Source: Ahrensia sp. (GTDB taxonomy: Bacteria > Pseudomonadota > Alphaproteobacteria > Rhizobiales > Rhizobiaceae). Taken from it: a stretch of DNA of 64,000 nucleotides. The stretch lies in the NCBI GenBank assembly GCA_002706335.1, contig PAKZ01000027.1, positions 110,177-174,176 on the forward strand, read 5' to 3'. The position numbers were made by a program, and so were the translations under genes. Positions 53,142-61,169 of the stretch are shown here, in pieces; position 1 is the first letter of the stretch, and each line of letters opens with the position of its first letter. The notes under the pieces are model-generated. The model was not told where the DNA came from. It ran no database searches and worked only from the letters and a program-made list of their open reading frames with translations.

Positions 53142-54467
53142 TTATTGAATTGTGTTCAGAACGTCGCGCAACGTGCCGAACAGCTCGTCGATCTCCGCCT
53201 TCGAAATGATCAGCGGCGGCGACAGGGCGATGATGTCGCCGGTGGTGCGGATCAGCAGGCCCTTCTCATAGGCTTCGAGGAAGGCCGAGAAGGCGCGCTT
53301 GGTCGGCGCGCCCGCGATCGGCTCCAGCTCGATGGCGCCGATCAGGCCCAGATTGCGGATGTCGATGACATTCGGGCAATCCTTCAGCGAATGGACCGCG
53401 TCCTCCCAATAGGAGGCGAGATCGGCGGCCCGCGTCAGCAGCCCCTCTTCCTCATAGGTGTCGAGCGTGGCAAGCGCCGCCGCACAGGCCAGCGGATGGG
53501 CCGAATAGGTGTAGCCGTGGAACAGTTCGATCATGTTCTCCGGCCCGGTCATGAAGGCGTTGTAGATATCCGACGAGCAGAACACCGCCCCCATCGGCAC
53601 GACGCCGCTGGTGATGCCCTTTGCGGTGGTGATCAGGTCGGGAACGACATCGAAATAATCGGTCGCAAACGGTGTGCCGAGGCGGCCGAACCCGGTAATC
53701 ACCTCGTCGAAGATCAAGAGGATGCCGTGCTGGTCGCAGATCTCGCGCAGCCGCTTCAGATAGCCCTTCGGCGGGATCAGCACGCCGGTGGAGCCGGCGA
53801 CCGGCTCGACGATCACGGCGGCGATGGTCGACGGGTCGTGCAGGTTGATGACGCTGATCAGATCCTCGGCGAATTCCGCGCCATGCTCCGGCTCGCCGCG
53901 GGTGAACGCGTTGCGCTTGATGTCATGGGTGTGGCGGATATGGTCGGTGCCGGTCAGCATCGTGCCGAAGGTGCGGCGATTGGCGACGATGCCGCCAACC
54001 GAGATGCCGCCGAAGCCGACGCCGTGATAGCCGCGCTCGCGGCCGATCAGCCGGGTACGCGTGCCCTGCCCGATCTGGCGCTGATAGGCGAGCGCGATCT
54101 TCAGCGCGGTATCGACGCTTTCCGAACCGGAATTGGTGAAAAAGACATGGTCGAGGGGCTTCGGCAGCTTGGCGGCGAGGCGCGCGGCCAGTTCGAAGGC
54201 CTTCGGATGGCCCATCTGGAAGGCCGGCGCGTAGTCCAGCTCGGCGGCCTGTTTCTGGATCGCCTCGACGATCTTCGGACGGCCATGGCCCGCATTGCAG
54301 CACCACAACCCTGCCGTGCCGTCGAGCACCTGCCGTCCGTCGGAGGTCGTGTAATGCATGTCCTGCGCGGCGACGAGCATGCGCGGGTTGGATTTGAACT
54401 GCCTGTTGGCCGTAAACGGCATCCAGAATGCTTCGAGATTGTTCGGCGCGACTGTTCGATCGGACAT
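53142..54467 (-). CDS. beta-alanine:pyruvate transaminase (class III)
   Basis: A 441-residue class III aminotransferase closely matching beta-alanine:pyruvate (omega-amino acid) transaminases, including the signature LEAFWMPFTANRQFK. PLP Asp and Lys are in LIFDEVITGFGR and ITTAKGITSGVVPMGAV (Lys about 283). It turns beta-alanine into malonate semialdehyde. ATG at 54467 follows AAGGTGGTGCAGTG; a GTG one codon earlier is possible. First gene of the operon, facing the RutR operator 103 bp upstream. Confidence 0.92.
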   Translation of the reverse strand: MSDRTVAPNNLEAFWMPFTANRQFKSNPRMLVAAQDMHYTTSDGRQVLDGTAGLWCCNAGHGRPKIVEAIQKQAAELDYAPAFQMGHPKAFELAARLAAKLPKPLDHVFFTNSGSESVDTALKIALAYQRQIGQGTRTRLIGRERGYHGVGFGGISVGGIVANRRTFGTMLTGTDHIRHTHDIKRNAFTRGEPEHGAEFAEDLISVINLHDPSTIAAVIVEPVAGSTGVLIPPKGYLKRLREICDQHGILLIFDEVITGFGRLGTPFATDYFDVVPDLITTAKGITSGVVPMGAVFCSSDIYNAFMTGPENMIELFHGYTYSAHPLACAAALATLDTYEEEGLLTRAADLASYWEDAVHSLKDCPNVIDIRNLGLIGAIELEPIAGAPTKRAFSAFLEAYEKGLLIRTTGDIIALSPPLIISKAEIDELFGTLRDVLNTIQ

Positions 54468-54569
54468 CACTGCACCACCTTAACCCTGGATTTCGGTTTC
54501 TTGCTTTTCTTCCGCGGCGCGTATACGGCTGCGCGAAAACCTGAGCGGAATGGAAGGCTTTTGCGCTGC

Positions 54570-54585
54570 TTGACCATTTGGTCAA
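54570..54585. promoter_or_regulatory. RutR operator between the transaminase operon and rutR
   Basis: TTGACCATTTGGTCAA matches the E. coli RutR consensus TTGACCA-NN-TGGTCAA at all 14 defined bases. It lies 103 bp upstream of the transaminase start and 89 bp upstream of the rutR start, so one dimer can control both directions. Confidence 0.88.
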
Positions 54586-54673
54586 AATGAACGCTAAAAG
54601 AGCTTTCCGAGCCGGTCAAGTGGCTTTACCATCGCACGAAACGCCCCCTCCAAGGAAGGGAAAGCAGGAACCC

Positions 54674-55321
54674 GTGGCGAGCACAAAAACAAGGCCGGCG
54701 AAACAGGCCAAGCCGCTTTCGAGAATCCAGGAAGTCAATCGCAAGGCCATCCTCGATGCCGCGCTGGAAGTCTTCGCGACGTCCGGATTCCGCGGCGCGA
54801 CAATCGACGAGATCGCCACGCGCTGCGGCATGTCGAAGCCGAATCTGCTCTATTATTTCAAGAGCAAGCGCGACATCTACCAGCAGGTTCTCGAACAGAC
54901 GCTGGAGGAGTGGCTGGGGCCCTTCGCGGCGATCGACCCGAATGCCGATCCGGTCGAGGAACTCCGCCGCTACATTACCGCCAAGCTGGTGATGTCGGAG
55001 AAGCGGCCCGAAGCCTCGAAACTGTTTGCCAACGAGATCCTGCATGGCGCCCCCGTCATCCACGGATTCCTCGAAACCCATCTGCGGCAACTGGTCCATG
55101 AGAAGGCCGGTGTCATCCGCCAGTGGGTCAGCGACGGCAAGCTCGCGCCGATCGATCCCTATCACCTGATCTTCACGATCTGGGCGACGACACAGCATTA
55201 TGCCGATTTCGACGTCCAGATCCGCGCCGTCATCGGCTCGCAGGCCGGCAAGCCCGGCTTCTACGAACAGGCCGCCCAGGCGGTGCTGTCGATCATCCTG
55301 AACGGCATCAGGCCGCGCTGA
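54674..55321 (+). CDS. rutR: TetR-family regulator RutR (pyrimidine-responsive)
   Basis: A 215-residue regulator similar to E. coli RutR (212 residues) over its whole length: helix-turn-helix FATSGFRGATIDEIATRCGMSKPNLLYYFKSK (given in part), EWLGPFAAI, and a C-terminal domain with GKLAPIDPYHLIF, WATTQHYADF and ILNGIRPR almost identical to RutR. RutR binds uracil or thymine and is released from DNA. The GTG at 54674 follows AGGAAC; upstream starts at 54578 or 54587 would lie in or next to the operator and add about 30 residues not typical of RutR. Confidence 0.9.
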   Translation: MASTKTRPAKQAKPLSRIQEVNRKAILDAALEVFATSGFRGATIDEIATRCGMSKPNLLYYFKSKRDIYQQVLEQTLEEWLGPFAAIDPNADPVEELRRYITAKLVMSEKRPEASKLFANEILHGAPVIHGFLETHLRQLVHEKAGVIRQWVSDGKLAPIDPYHLIFTIWATTQHYADFDVQIRAVIGSQAGKPGFYEQAAQAVLSIILNGIRPR

Positions 55322-55322
55322 C

Positions 55323-55350
55323 GCATCATTGCATCACGATGCGCTGATGC
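55323..55350. promoter_or_regulatory. 28-bp palindrome at the toxin-antitoxin promoter
   Basis: Two 14-bp arms match at 11 of 14 positions, with exact outer GCATCA / TGATGC and inner GCAT / ATGC. It overlaps a TTGCAT (-35, 55329-55334) and ends directly at the -10 (TATATT, 55351-55356), as expected for autoregulation by the antitoxin-toxin complex. The predicted transcription start coincides with the antitoxin ATG at 55363, so the message may be leaderless. Confidence 0.65.
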
Positions 55351-55362
55351 TATATTATCGCC

Positions 55363-55623
55363 ATGCGCACCACACTCGATATCGACACCGACATCCTTGA
55401 GACGGCCAGGAAGATGGCCGAAATCCGCAGGGTTTCGACCGGCAAGATGATCTCGGAACTTGTTCGCAAGGGGCTGGAGACACCGCGCGGCGATATCGAA
55501 GAAGTCCGAAACGGTTTCCCGCAATTTCCGAGAACAGGTCAGACGATAACTGTCGAGATGATCGAGGATATGCTGGAAGAAGAAGACCGCGAAATCATCA
55601 GGGACGCGCTGCTGAAGAAATGA
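55363..55623 (+). CDS. antitoxin, ribbon-helix-helix (VapB-like)
   Basis: An 86-residue protein starting RTTLDIDTDILETARKMAEI, a ribbon-helix-helix DNA-binding domain of the kind found in VapB-type antitoxins, followed by an acidic tail (EMIEDMLEEEDREI) that would bind the toxin. Its stop overlaps the toxin ATG by 4 bp. No ribosome site fits before the ATG, in line with a leaderless start. Inserted between rutR and the GST gene within the pyrimidine region. Confidence 0.85.
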   Translation: MRTTLDIDTDILETARKMAEIRRVSTGKMISELVRKGLETPRGDIEEVRNGFPQFPRTGQTITVEMIEDMLEEEDREIIRDALLKK

Positions 55624-56051
55624 GGGCGCTGTTCGACGTCAATGCGCTGATCGCCTTGTTTACCCCCGATCATCCCCGCGCCGACCAGACGCATCAGTGG
55701 CTACAACAGCACGAGGAATCTGGCTGGGCGACATTCCCGCTGACCGAGAACGGATTTGTCCGGGTTACCTCGCAACCTTCATTTCCGCAGTTTCGCCCCA
55801 TCCGCGACGCGGTATCCATGCTCGATAATGCAATCAAAGCTGGGCATCACGCATTCTGGCCGGACAACATAAGCATCACCGATGCCGGGCTATTCGACCA
55901 CGCCAAGCTCCACGGACATCGACAGATTACCGACGCCTACCTTCTGGCGCTCGCGGTCAGGAACGGCGGTCGTCTGGTGACGTTCGACAAGCGGATGACA
56001 ATCGAGAGCGTTAGAGACGCAAAACAGGATCATCTCATTATTCTCGGCTGA
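55620..56051 (+). CDS. PIN-domain toxin (VapC-like ribonuclease)
   Basis: A 143-residue PIN-domain protein. All four acidic metal ligands are visible: Asp6 (LFDVNALIALF), Glu43 (PLTENGFVRV), Asp105 (ITDAYLLALAV) and Asp123 (LVTFDKRM). It should cleave specific RNA unless neutralised by the antitoxin. The complete active site means that the pair is probably functional. Slightly longer than minimal VapC proteins because of an insert at about 65-100. Confidence 0.88.
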   Translation: MRALFDVNALIALFTPDHPRADQTHQWLQQHEESGWATFPLTENGFVRVTSQPSFPQFRPIRDAVSMLDNAIKAGHHAFWPDNISITDAGLFDHAKLHGHRQITDAYLLALAVRNGGRLVTFDKRMTIESVRDAKQDHLIILG

Positions 56052-56089
56052 GGGTGCGTCACGGCCGCCGCTTCAACCGAACCCCACCA

Positions 56090-56782
56090 TTAATCCGGAT
56101 CGTCCAGCTCGGGATAGCGCCGGAAAATACCCGTCTCGTTGAAGGGCTGCCGGCGGTCGCTCGCCAGATAATCGGAAAGCTCGGGCAACTGCCCGACAGT
56201 CTTTGCGATAGCTGCGACGGAAGGATAATCGCCGATCTGCCGCGCCGTGGCCTTCGGGAAGGCGTAGTCCAGCCCTGCCAGAATTTGGAAGATCGAAAGG
56301 TCCGCATAGGTGACCGCATCGCCGACCATGTGACCCCGACCGTGCGGATTGCCCCGCACCACGGTCTCGAACCAGCCGAGGAATTTAGGCATGCGTTCCG
56401 TCCGAAAATGCTCCGCGCGCCGCAATGCCTCCGGCTTCTGGTCCTCGTAATAGAGGCCGGAGCCAACCGGGTGATGCGTGTCATGAGCCTCGTTGACGAA
56501 ATCCATCATGGTCAGCTGGATCTGGTGCAGCCACAACCGTCCGGCCTCGTCCTGCGGCGCAAGCCCCAGTTTCGGCCCGAGGTGATGCAGGATCAGCGCG
56601 GTCTGTCCGATGACGATATCGCCGTCGCGCAGATAAGGCGGCGCAAAGGACGGGGTCGCAATATCGCGATCGTCGCCGAAGCCGCCAAAATCCTCGTAAT
56701 CGGCGCCCGCGAATTCCAGGGCCAGCCGAACGAATTCCCCTCGCCCCGGCAGTCCGGGCCAGTAATGGAGTTTGTAAGCCAT
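56090..56782 (-). CDS. glutathione S-transferase family protein
   Basis: A 230-residue cytosolic GST. The N-terminal thioredoxin-like domain is unusually short after the first helix (YWPGLPGRGEFVRLALEFAGADYEDF), and the cis-Pro/Glu-Ser region reads DGDIVIGQTALILHHLG, with Gln-Thr where Glu-Ser is usual. The C-terminal helical domain contains HMVGDAVTYADLSIFQ, the conserved N-capping Asp motif. Single gene, not obviously linked to pyrimidine breakdown. Confidence 0.88.
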   Translation of the reverse strand: MAYKLHYWPGLPGRGEFVRLALEFAGADYEDFGGFGDDRDIATPSFAPPYLRDGDIVIGQTALILHHLGPKLGLAPQDEAGRLWLHQIQLTMMDFVNEAHDTHHPVGSGLYYEDQKPEALRRAEHFRTERMPKFLGWFETVVRGNPHGRGHMVGDAVTYADLSIFQILAGLDYAFPKATARQIGDYPSVAAIAKTVGQLPELSDYLASDRRQPFNETGIFRRYPELDDPD

Positions 56783-56804
56783 GCACCGTAACTGCGACGC
56801 TTCC

Positions 56805-56824
56805 CCCGGCCCGTCAAGGCCGGG
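56805..56824 (-). terminator. hairpin downstream of preA, possible weak terminator
   Basis: CCCGGCC-CGTCAA-GGCCGGG, a 7-bp GC stem 30 bp after the preA stop. It lacks a T-run, so intrinsic termination would be inefficient. Confidence 0.35.
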
Positions 56825-56853
56825 CCGGACAGCCTCCGCTCACCGTGCTGTCA

Positions 56854-58167
56854 CTATTCGGCCGCTTCCTTCGCCCAGACGGCGGGATTATTCGGATGCG
56901 TCGTCCAGTTGGCATAGTCGGGATCGATCGGCTTCTTCGTGCGCGGGTCGACGCCGGCAATCTGCTCCATGTTGATGCAGTCCTCGACCGGGCACACATT
57001 GACGCAGAGATTGCAGCCGACGCATTCCTCCTCGATCACCTCGAAGTGGCGCACGCCGTCGACCATGTTGGTGATCGCCTGGTGCGAGGTGTCCTCGCAG
57101 GCGATGTGGCAACGGCCGCATTTGATGCACTTGTCCTGATCGATCTTCGCCTTGGTGACGTAGTTGAGGTTCAGATACTGCCAGTCGGTGACGTTCGGAA
57201 CGGCGCGACCGCGGAAATCCTCGATCGACGCATAGCCTTTCTCGTCCATGTAATTCTCAAGCCCGGCAATCATTTCCTGCACGACCTTGAATCCATATGT
57301 CATCGCCGCCGTGCAGACCTGAACGGTGCCGCAGCCTAGCGCGATGAACTCCGCTGCGTCGCGCCAGGTGGTCACCCCGCCAATGCCCGAGATCGGTATG
57401 CCTGCGGTTTCCGGGTTGCGAGCAATCTCGGAGACCATGGACAGCGCGATCGGCTTGACCGCCGGACCGCAATAGCCGCCATGCGAACCCTTGCCGTCGA
57501 TGGTCGGCTCCGGCGCGAAATTGTCGAGGTCGACCGAGGTGATCGAGTTGATCGTATTGATCAGGCTGACGGCGTCCGCGCCGCCGCGCTTCGCCGCCTC
57601 GGCGGGTTTGCGGATGTCCGTGATGTTCGGCGTCAGCTTGACGATTACCGGCATGTCGGTGTGCTGCTTGCACCACTCGGCGACCATCTGGATATATTCC
57701 GGCACCTGGCCGACGGCCGAACCCATGCCGCGCTCGCTCATGCCGTGCGGACATCCGAAATTCAGTTCCACCCCGTCCGCCCCGGTCTCGGCGACGCGGC
57801 CGAGGATCTTCTTCCACGGCTCTTCCTCGCAAGGCACCATCAGCGACACGACGACGGCCCGGTCCGGCCAGTTTTTCTTGGTCGCCTTGATCTCCTCCAG
57901 ATTGATCTCGAGGTCGCGGTCGGTGATCAGCTCGATATTGTTGAGCCCGAGCAACCGCCGGTCGGCGCCCCAGATTGCGCCGTAGCGCGGGCCGTTGACA
58001 TTGACGACGGGCGGCCCCGCCTCGCCGAGCGTTTTCCAGACAACGCCACCCCAGCCCGCCTCGAAGGCGCGCTCGACATTGTACTGCTTGTCGGTCGGCG
58101 GCGCGGAGGCCAGCCAGAACGGATTGGGCGACTTGATGCCAACGAAATTGGTGGAAAGATCAGCCAT
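56854..58167 (-). CDS. preA: NAD-dependent dihydropyrimidine dehydrogenase subunit PreA
   Basis: A 437-residue catalytic subunit that reduces uracil or thymine to the dihydro form. The dihydroorotate-dehydrogenase-like FMN barrel starts FVGIKSPNPFWLASAPPT and carries the active-site Cys in ELNFGCPHGMSERGMG. Two C-terminal 4Fe-4S clusters are seen in KCIKCGRCHIACE and CVGCNLCVNVCPVEDC. AAAGGAGG precedes the ATG, 39 bp after preT. This is the first step of the reductive pathway whose later enzymes are at 48-54 kb. Confidence 0.95.
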   Translation of the reverse strand: MADLSTNFVGIKSPNPFWLASAPPTDKQYNVERAFEAGWGGVVWKTLGEAGPPVVNVNGPRYGAIWGADRRLLGLNNIELITDRDLEINLEEIKATKKNWPDRAVVVSLMVPCEEEPWKKILGRVAETGADGVELNFGCPHGMSERGMGSAVGQVPEYIQMVAEWCKQHTDMPVIVKLTPNITDIRKPAEAAKRGGADAVSLINTINSITSVDLDNFAPEPTIDGKGSHGGYCGPAVKPIALSMVSEIARNPETAGIPISGIGGVTTWRDAAEFIALGCGTVQVCTAAMTYGFKVVQEMIAGLENYMDEKGYASIEDFRGRAVPNVTDWQYLNLNYVTKAKIDQDKCIKCGRCHIACEDTSHQAITNMVDGVRHFEVIEEECVGCNLCVNVCPVEDCINMEQIAGVDPRTKKPIDPDYANWTTHPNNPAVWAKEAAE

Positions 58168-58206
58168 GGCGCGTCCTCCTTTGCGGGACAGTATCCGGCA
58201 GGTTCG

Positions 58207-59517
58207 TCACGCGCTCAAGGCGCGGTGAATGCTCTCGGCCGCATCGCGACCCTGTGAAACGGCGGTAACGGTCAGGTCGTCGCCGGCATTGACGCAGTCG
58301 CCGCCCGCCCAGACCTTGGCCATCGAGGTCTTGCCCTCTTCATCGACCGCGATGCGGCCGCCATCGAGAGCAATGTTCCCGGCGCTGTCCGGCGCAAAGG
58401 ACTGGCCGATAGCCTTCATCACCTGGTCGCATTCGACGACGACCGTCGAACCGTCGCGCTCGAACTCCATACCGGTCACCGCGCCGTCGGTGACGATCAT
58501 CCGTTTCGGATTCATGTGATAGCGGATCGAAACGCCGCGCACCTTGGCGATTTCCTGCTCGTATTCGGAAGCCTTCATCCGCTCCTTCGGGCCGCGATAG
58601 GCGATCGTCACCTCGTCGGCGCCGAGACCCTTCGCCTGCACGGCGGCGTCGACCGCCGTCATGCCGCCGCCGATGACGACGACGCGCGCACCGACCGCAA
58701 TTGTCGAGATATCGGAAGCCTGGCGCAGATCCCCGATCCACCCCACGGCATCGAGGCTGCCTTCGGCGTCGGCATCCGCATCGCCGAGCGCATTGACCCC
58801 GGCAAGCCCCATGCCGAGGAACACCGCGTCGTAATCTTCAGCAAGCTTCGACAGCGTGATGTCCGCGCCGAGCGCCTTGCCGTAATGCATGTCGATGCCG
58901 CCAATGGCAGTGATGTAGTCGACTTCCTTCTGCGCGAAACCGCCCGGCGCCTTGTAGGAAGCGATGCCGTATTCGTTCAGGCCGCCCGCCTTGGGCCGCG
59001 CTTCATAGACATCGACATCATGGCCCTTCATGGCGAGACGATGCGCGCAGGCAAGGCCCGCCGGCCCTGCCCCGACCACGGCGACCTTCTTTCCCGTCGA
59101 CGCGGCGCGTGTATAGAACTGCTTGTCCTCGGCCATGGCCGTGTCGGTCGCGTAGCGCTGCAACTGGCCGATCTTGACCGGCTTGCCTTCCGCGGTTTCC
59201 CGTACGCAGACTTCCTCGCACAGCGTCTCGGTCGGGCAGACGCGGGCGCACATGCCGCCGAAAATGTTCTGGTCGAAAATGGTCTTGGCCGCGCCCAGCG
59301 GATTGCCGGTCGAAATCTCTCGGATAAACATCGGAATGTCGATGGAGGTCGGGCAAGCCGTCATGCAGGGCGCATCGTAGCAGAAGTAGCACCGGTCGGC
59401 CTCGACATGCGCCTCGTGATCGTCGAGCGGCGGGTGAAGATCCGAAAACAGATCCTTGTATGCATCGGCGTCGAGCCGCCCGGCCCTTACGTCCCGGCTG
59501 CGCTGATGAGCATTCAT
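58207..59517 (-). CDS. preT: NAD-dependent dihydropyrimidine dehydrogenase subunit PreT
   Basis: A 436-residue FAD and iron-sulfur subunit that passes electrons from NADH to PreA. Two N-terminal Cys clusters (CYFCYDAPCMTACP; CARVCPTETLCEEVC) match the Fe-S region of dihydropyrimidine dehydrogenase and GltD. The FAD motif VAVVGAGPAGLACAHRLA and NAD motif VVVIGGGMTAVDAAVQA follow. GGAGGGAG lies 6 nt before the ATG at 59517; an ATG six codons upstream is weaker. preTA is divergent from the MaoC-Pta gene. Confidence 0.94.
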   Translation of the reverse strand: MNAHQRSRDVRAGRLDADAYKDLFSDLHPPLDDHEAHVEADRCYFCYDAPCMTACPTSIDIPMFIREISTGNPLGAAKTIFDQNIFGGMCARVCPTETLCEEVCVRETAEGKPVKIGQLQRYATDTAMAEDKQFYTRAASTGKKVAVVGAGPAGLACAHRLAMKGHDVDVYEARPKAGGLNEYGIASYKAPGGFAQKEVDYITAIGGIDMHYGKALGADITLSKLAEDYDAVFLGMGLAGVNALGDADADAEGSLDAVGWIGDLRQASDISTIAVGARVVVIGGGMTAVDAAVQAKGLGADEVTIAYRGPKERMKASEYEQEIAKVRGVSIRYHMNPKRMIVTDGAVTGMEFERDGSTVVVECDQVMKAIGQSFAPDSAGNIALDGGRIAVDEEGKTSMAKVWAGGDCVNAGDDLTVTAVSQGRDAAESIHRALSA

Positions 59518-59589
59518 GCGGCACTCCCTCCACATTCTTGGCCCGGCGACCCGACCGGGCCGCCCTATGTGAAAGCAGGATGACCGAAT

Positions 59590-59605
59590 TTTATCAAAAG
59601 GTCAA
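59590..59605. promoter_or_regulatory. degenerate RutR-like site upstream of preTA
   Basis: On the minus strand TTGACCTTTTGATAAA matches the RutR consensus at 11 of 14 defined positions, with an intact TTGACC half. It lies 73 bp upstream of preT in the divergent region and could link preTA to RutR. Confidence 0.5.
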
Positions 59606-59783
59606 ATTTCAATTCGGGCGGATTGATGCGGTGCAAAACGGCTGTCATGACGCCGTGAAATCCTCGCTGCAGACAGGAGTTTACCGCACCGAACCATGAA
59701 TTGCGCAAGCGCCCTTGCCTGAATCGATGTGGCGGGCGAAATTCGCTCCGGGAGGTACCGGCAGTTTGCAAAGACAGGACGCA

Positions 59784-61169
59784 ATGACGATCTACAGCAG
59801 CACGCCCTACGACAAACTCACTGTCGGCATGGAAGCGGAGATCAAGCGCCTTTGCCGGGCGGAAGATTTCTACGTTTTCGCCAATGCGTCGGGCAATCAC
59901 AATCCGGTCCATCTCCCGAATGAGGACCATGATGGCGACAAGGTGCCCGACGAGCCGGTTGCCCCGTCAATGTGGGTCGCTTCGCTGTTTTCCGCCGTGC
60001 TCGGCAATTTGCTGCCGGGCCCGGGCACGCTCTACCAGAGCCAGACATTGCGTTTTCTGAACCGGGCGCATGCCGGCGAGGAATTGACCGTGAAGGTGCG
60101 GCTGTCCGCTTTGAAGCCTGATCGCATCGCCTGCTTTGAAACATGGGTGGAAGCACCGGGCGGCCGCCGCATCGTCGAAGGCGAAGCCGAGGTCATCGCG
60201 CCCGAGAAGATCGTCACCTTCAACGATGGGGACCTGCCGGGGCTGACGGTCCGTCGCCATGTGCATTTCGACCGGCTCCTGGAACTGGCCGAGCCGCTGG
60301 AGCCGATCGCCACCGCCGTCGTCGTCCCGGAGGAGGAACACGCTCTCTCGGGTGCCCTGCTCGCGGCGAAGCATACGCTGATCCGGCCGATCCTGATCGG
60401 CGAACGCGACAGGATCGAGGAAGTCGCCGCCGCCATAGGCGCCGATTTGTCCGGCATCGAGATCATCGACCTGCACGGCCACAACATGGCCGCCGCCCGC
60501 GCCGTCGAGCTCTTCCACGAAGGTCGTGCACAGGCGATCATGAAGGGCCACCTCCATACCGGCCAGCTCCTCCAGCATATCGTCAAGAGCGATGGCGGCC
60601 TTCGGACCTCCAGCCGCATCAGCCACGTCTTCGTCATGGACGTTCCCGGCCTCGACCACCTGCTGATGGTGACCGACGCCGCCATCAACATCGCGCCGAC
60701 GCTGGAGGAAAAGGTCGACATCGCCCAGAACGCCATCGATCTGGCAATCGCGCTCGGCATCGACACGCCGAAGGTCGGCGTATTGTCGGCCGTCGAGACG
60801 GTCAATCCGAAGATCCCGTCGACCATCGACGCGGCGGTCCTCTCCAAGATGGCCGAACGCGGCCAGATCAGGGGCGGCCTGGTGGACGGACCGCTCGCCA
60901 TGGACAACGCCGTGGATGTCGAGGCGGCCAAGACCAAAGGCATCAAGTCGCTCGTCGCCGGCCATGCCGACATCCTGCTCGCGCCGAACATGGAGGCCGG
61001 CAACATGCTGGCCAAGGAGCTGAGCTTCATCGCCCATGCGGAAGCGGCCGGGCTGGTCATGGGCGCGCGCTGCCCGATCATCCTCAACAGCCGAGCGGAC
61101 GACGACAAGGCCCGCCTCGCCTCCTGCGCGGTCGCCGCGCTCTTCCACGAATGGAGAAGGAAGCGGTGA
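59784..61169 (+). CDS. bifunctional MaoC-like hydratase/phosphate acetyltransferase
   Basis: A 461-residue fusion. The N-terminal 150 residues form a MaoC/hotdog domain (NASGNHNPVHLPN, catalytic-type Asn-His; LYQSQTLRFLNRAHAGEELTVKVRL). From about 160 on it is a phosphate acetyl/butyryltransferase (LIRPILIGERDRIEE; IMKGHLHTGQLL; PALAMDNAV-like GPLAMDNAVDVEAAKTKG). It would convert acetyl-CoA (or a short acyl-CoA) to the acyl phosphate used by the kinase encoded next. ATG at 59784 follows AGGA. The following gene starts at the overlapping GTGA. Confidence 0.9.
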   Translation: MTIYSSTPYDKLTVGMEAEIKRLCRAEDFYVFANASGNHNPVHLPNEDHDGDKVPDEPVAPSMWVASLFSAVLGNLLPGPGTLYQSQTLRFLNRAHAGEELTVKVRLSALKPDRIACFETWVEAPGGRRIVEGEAEVIAPEKIVTFNDGDLPGLTVRRHVHFDRLLELAEPLEPIATAVVVPEEEHALSGALLAAKHTLIRPILIGERDRIEEVAAAIGADLSGIEIIDLHGHNMAAARAVELFHEGRAQAIMKGHLHTGQLLQHIVKSDGGLRTSSRISHVFVMDVPGLDHLLMVTDAAINIAPTLEEKVDIAQNAIDLAIALGIDTPKVGVLSAVETVNPKIPSTIDAAVLSKMAERGQIRGGLVDGPLAMDNAVDVEAAKTKGIKSLVAGHADILLAPNMEAGNMLAKELSFIAHAEAAGLVMGARCPIILNSRADDDKARLASCAVAALFHEWRRKR

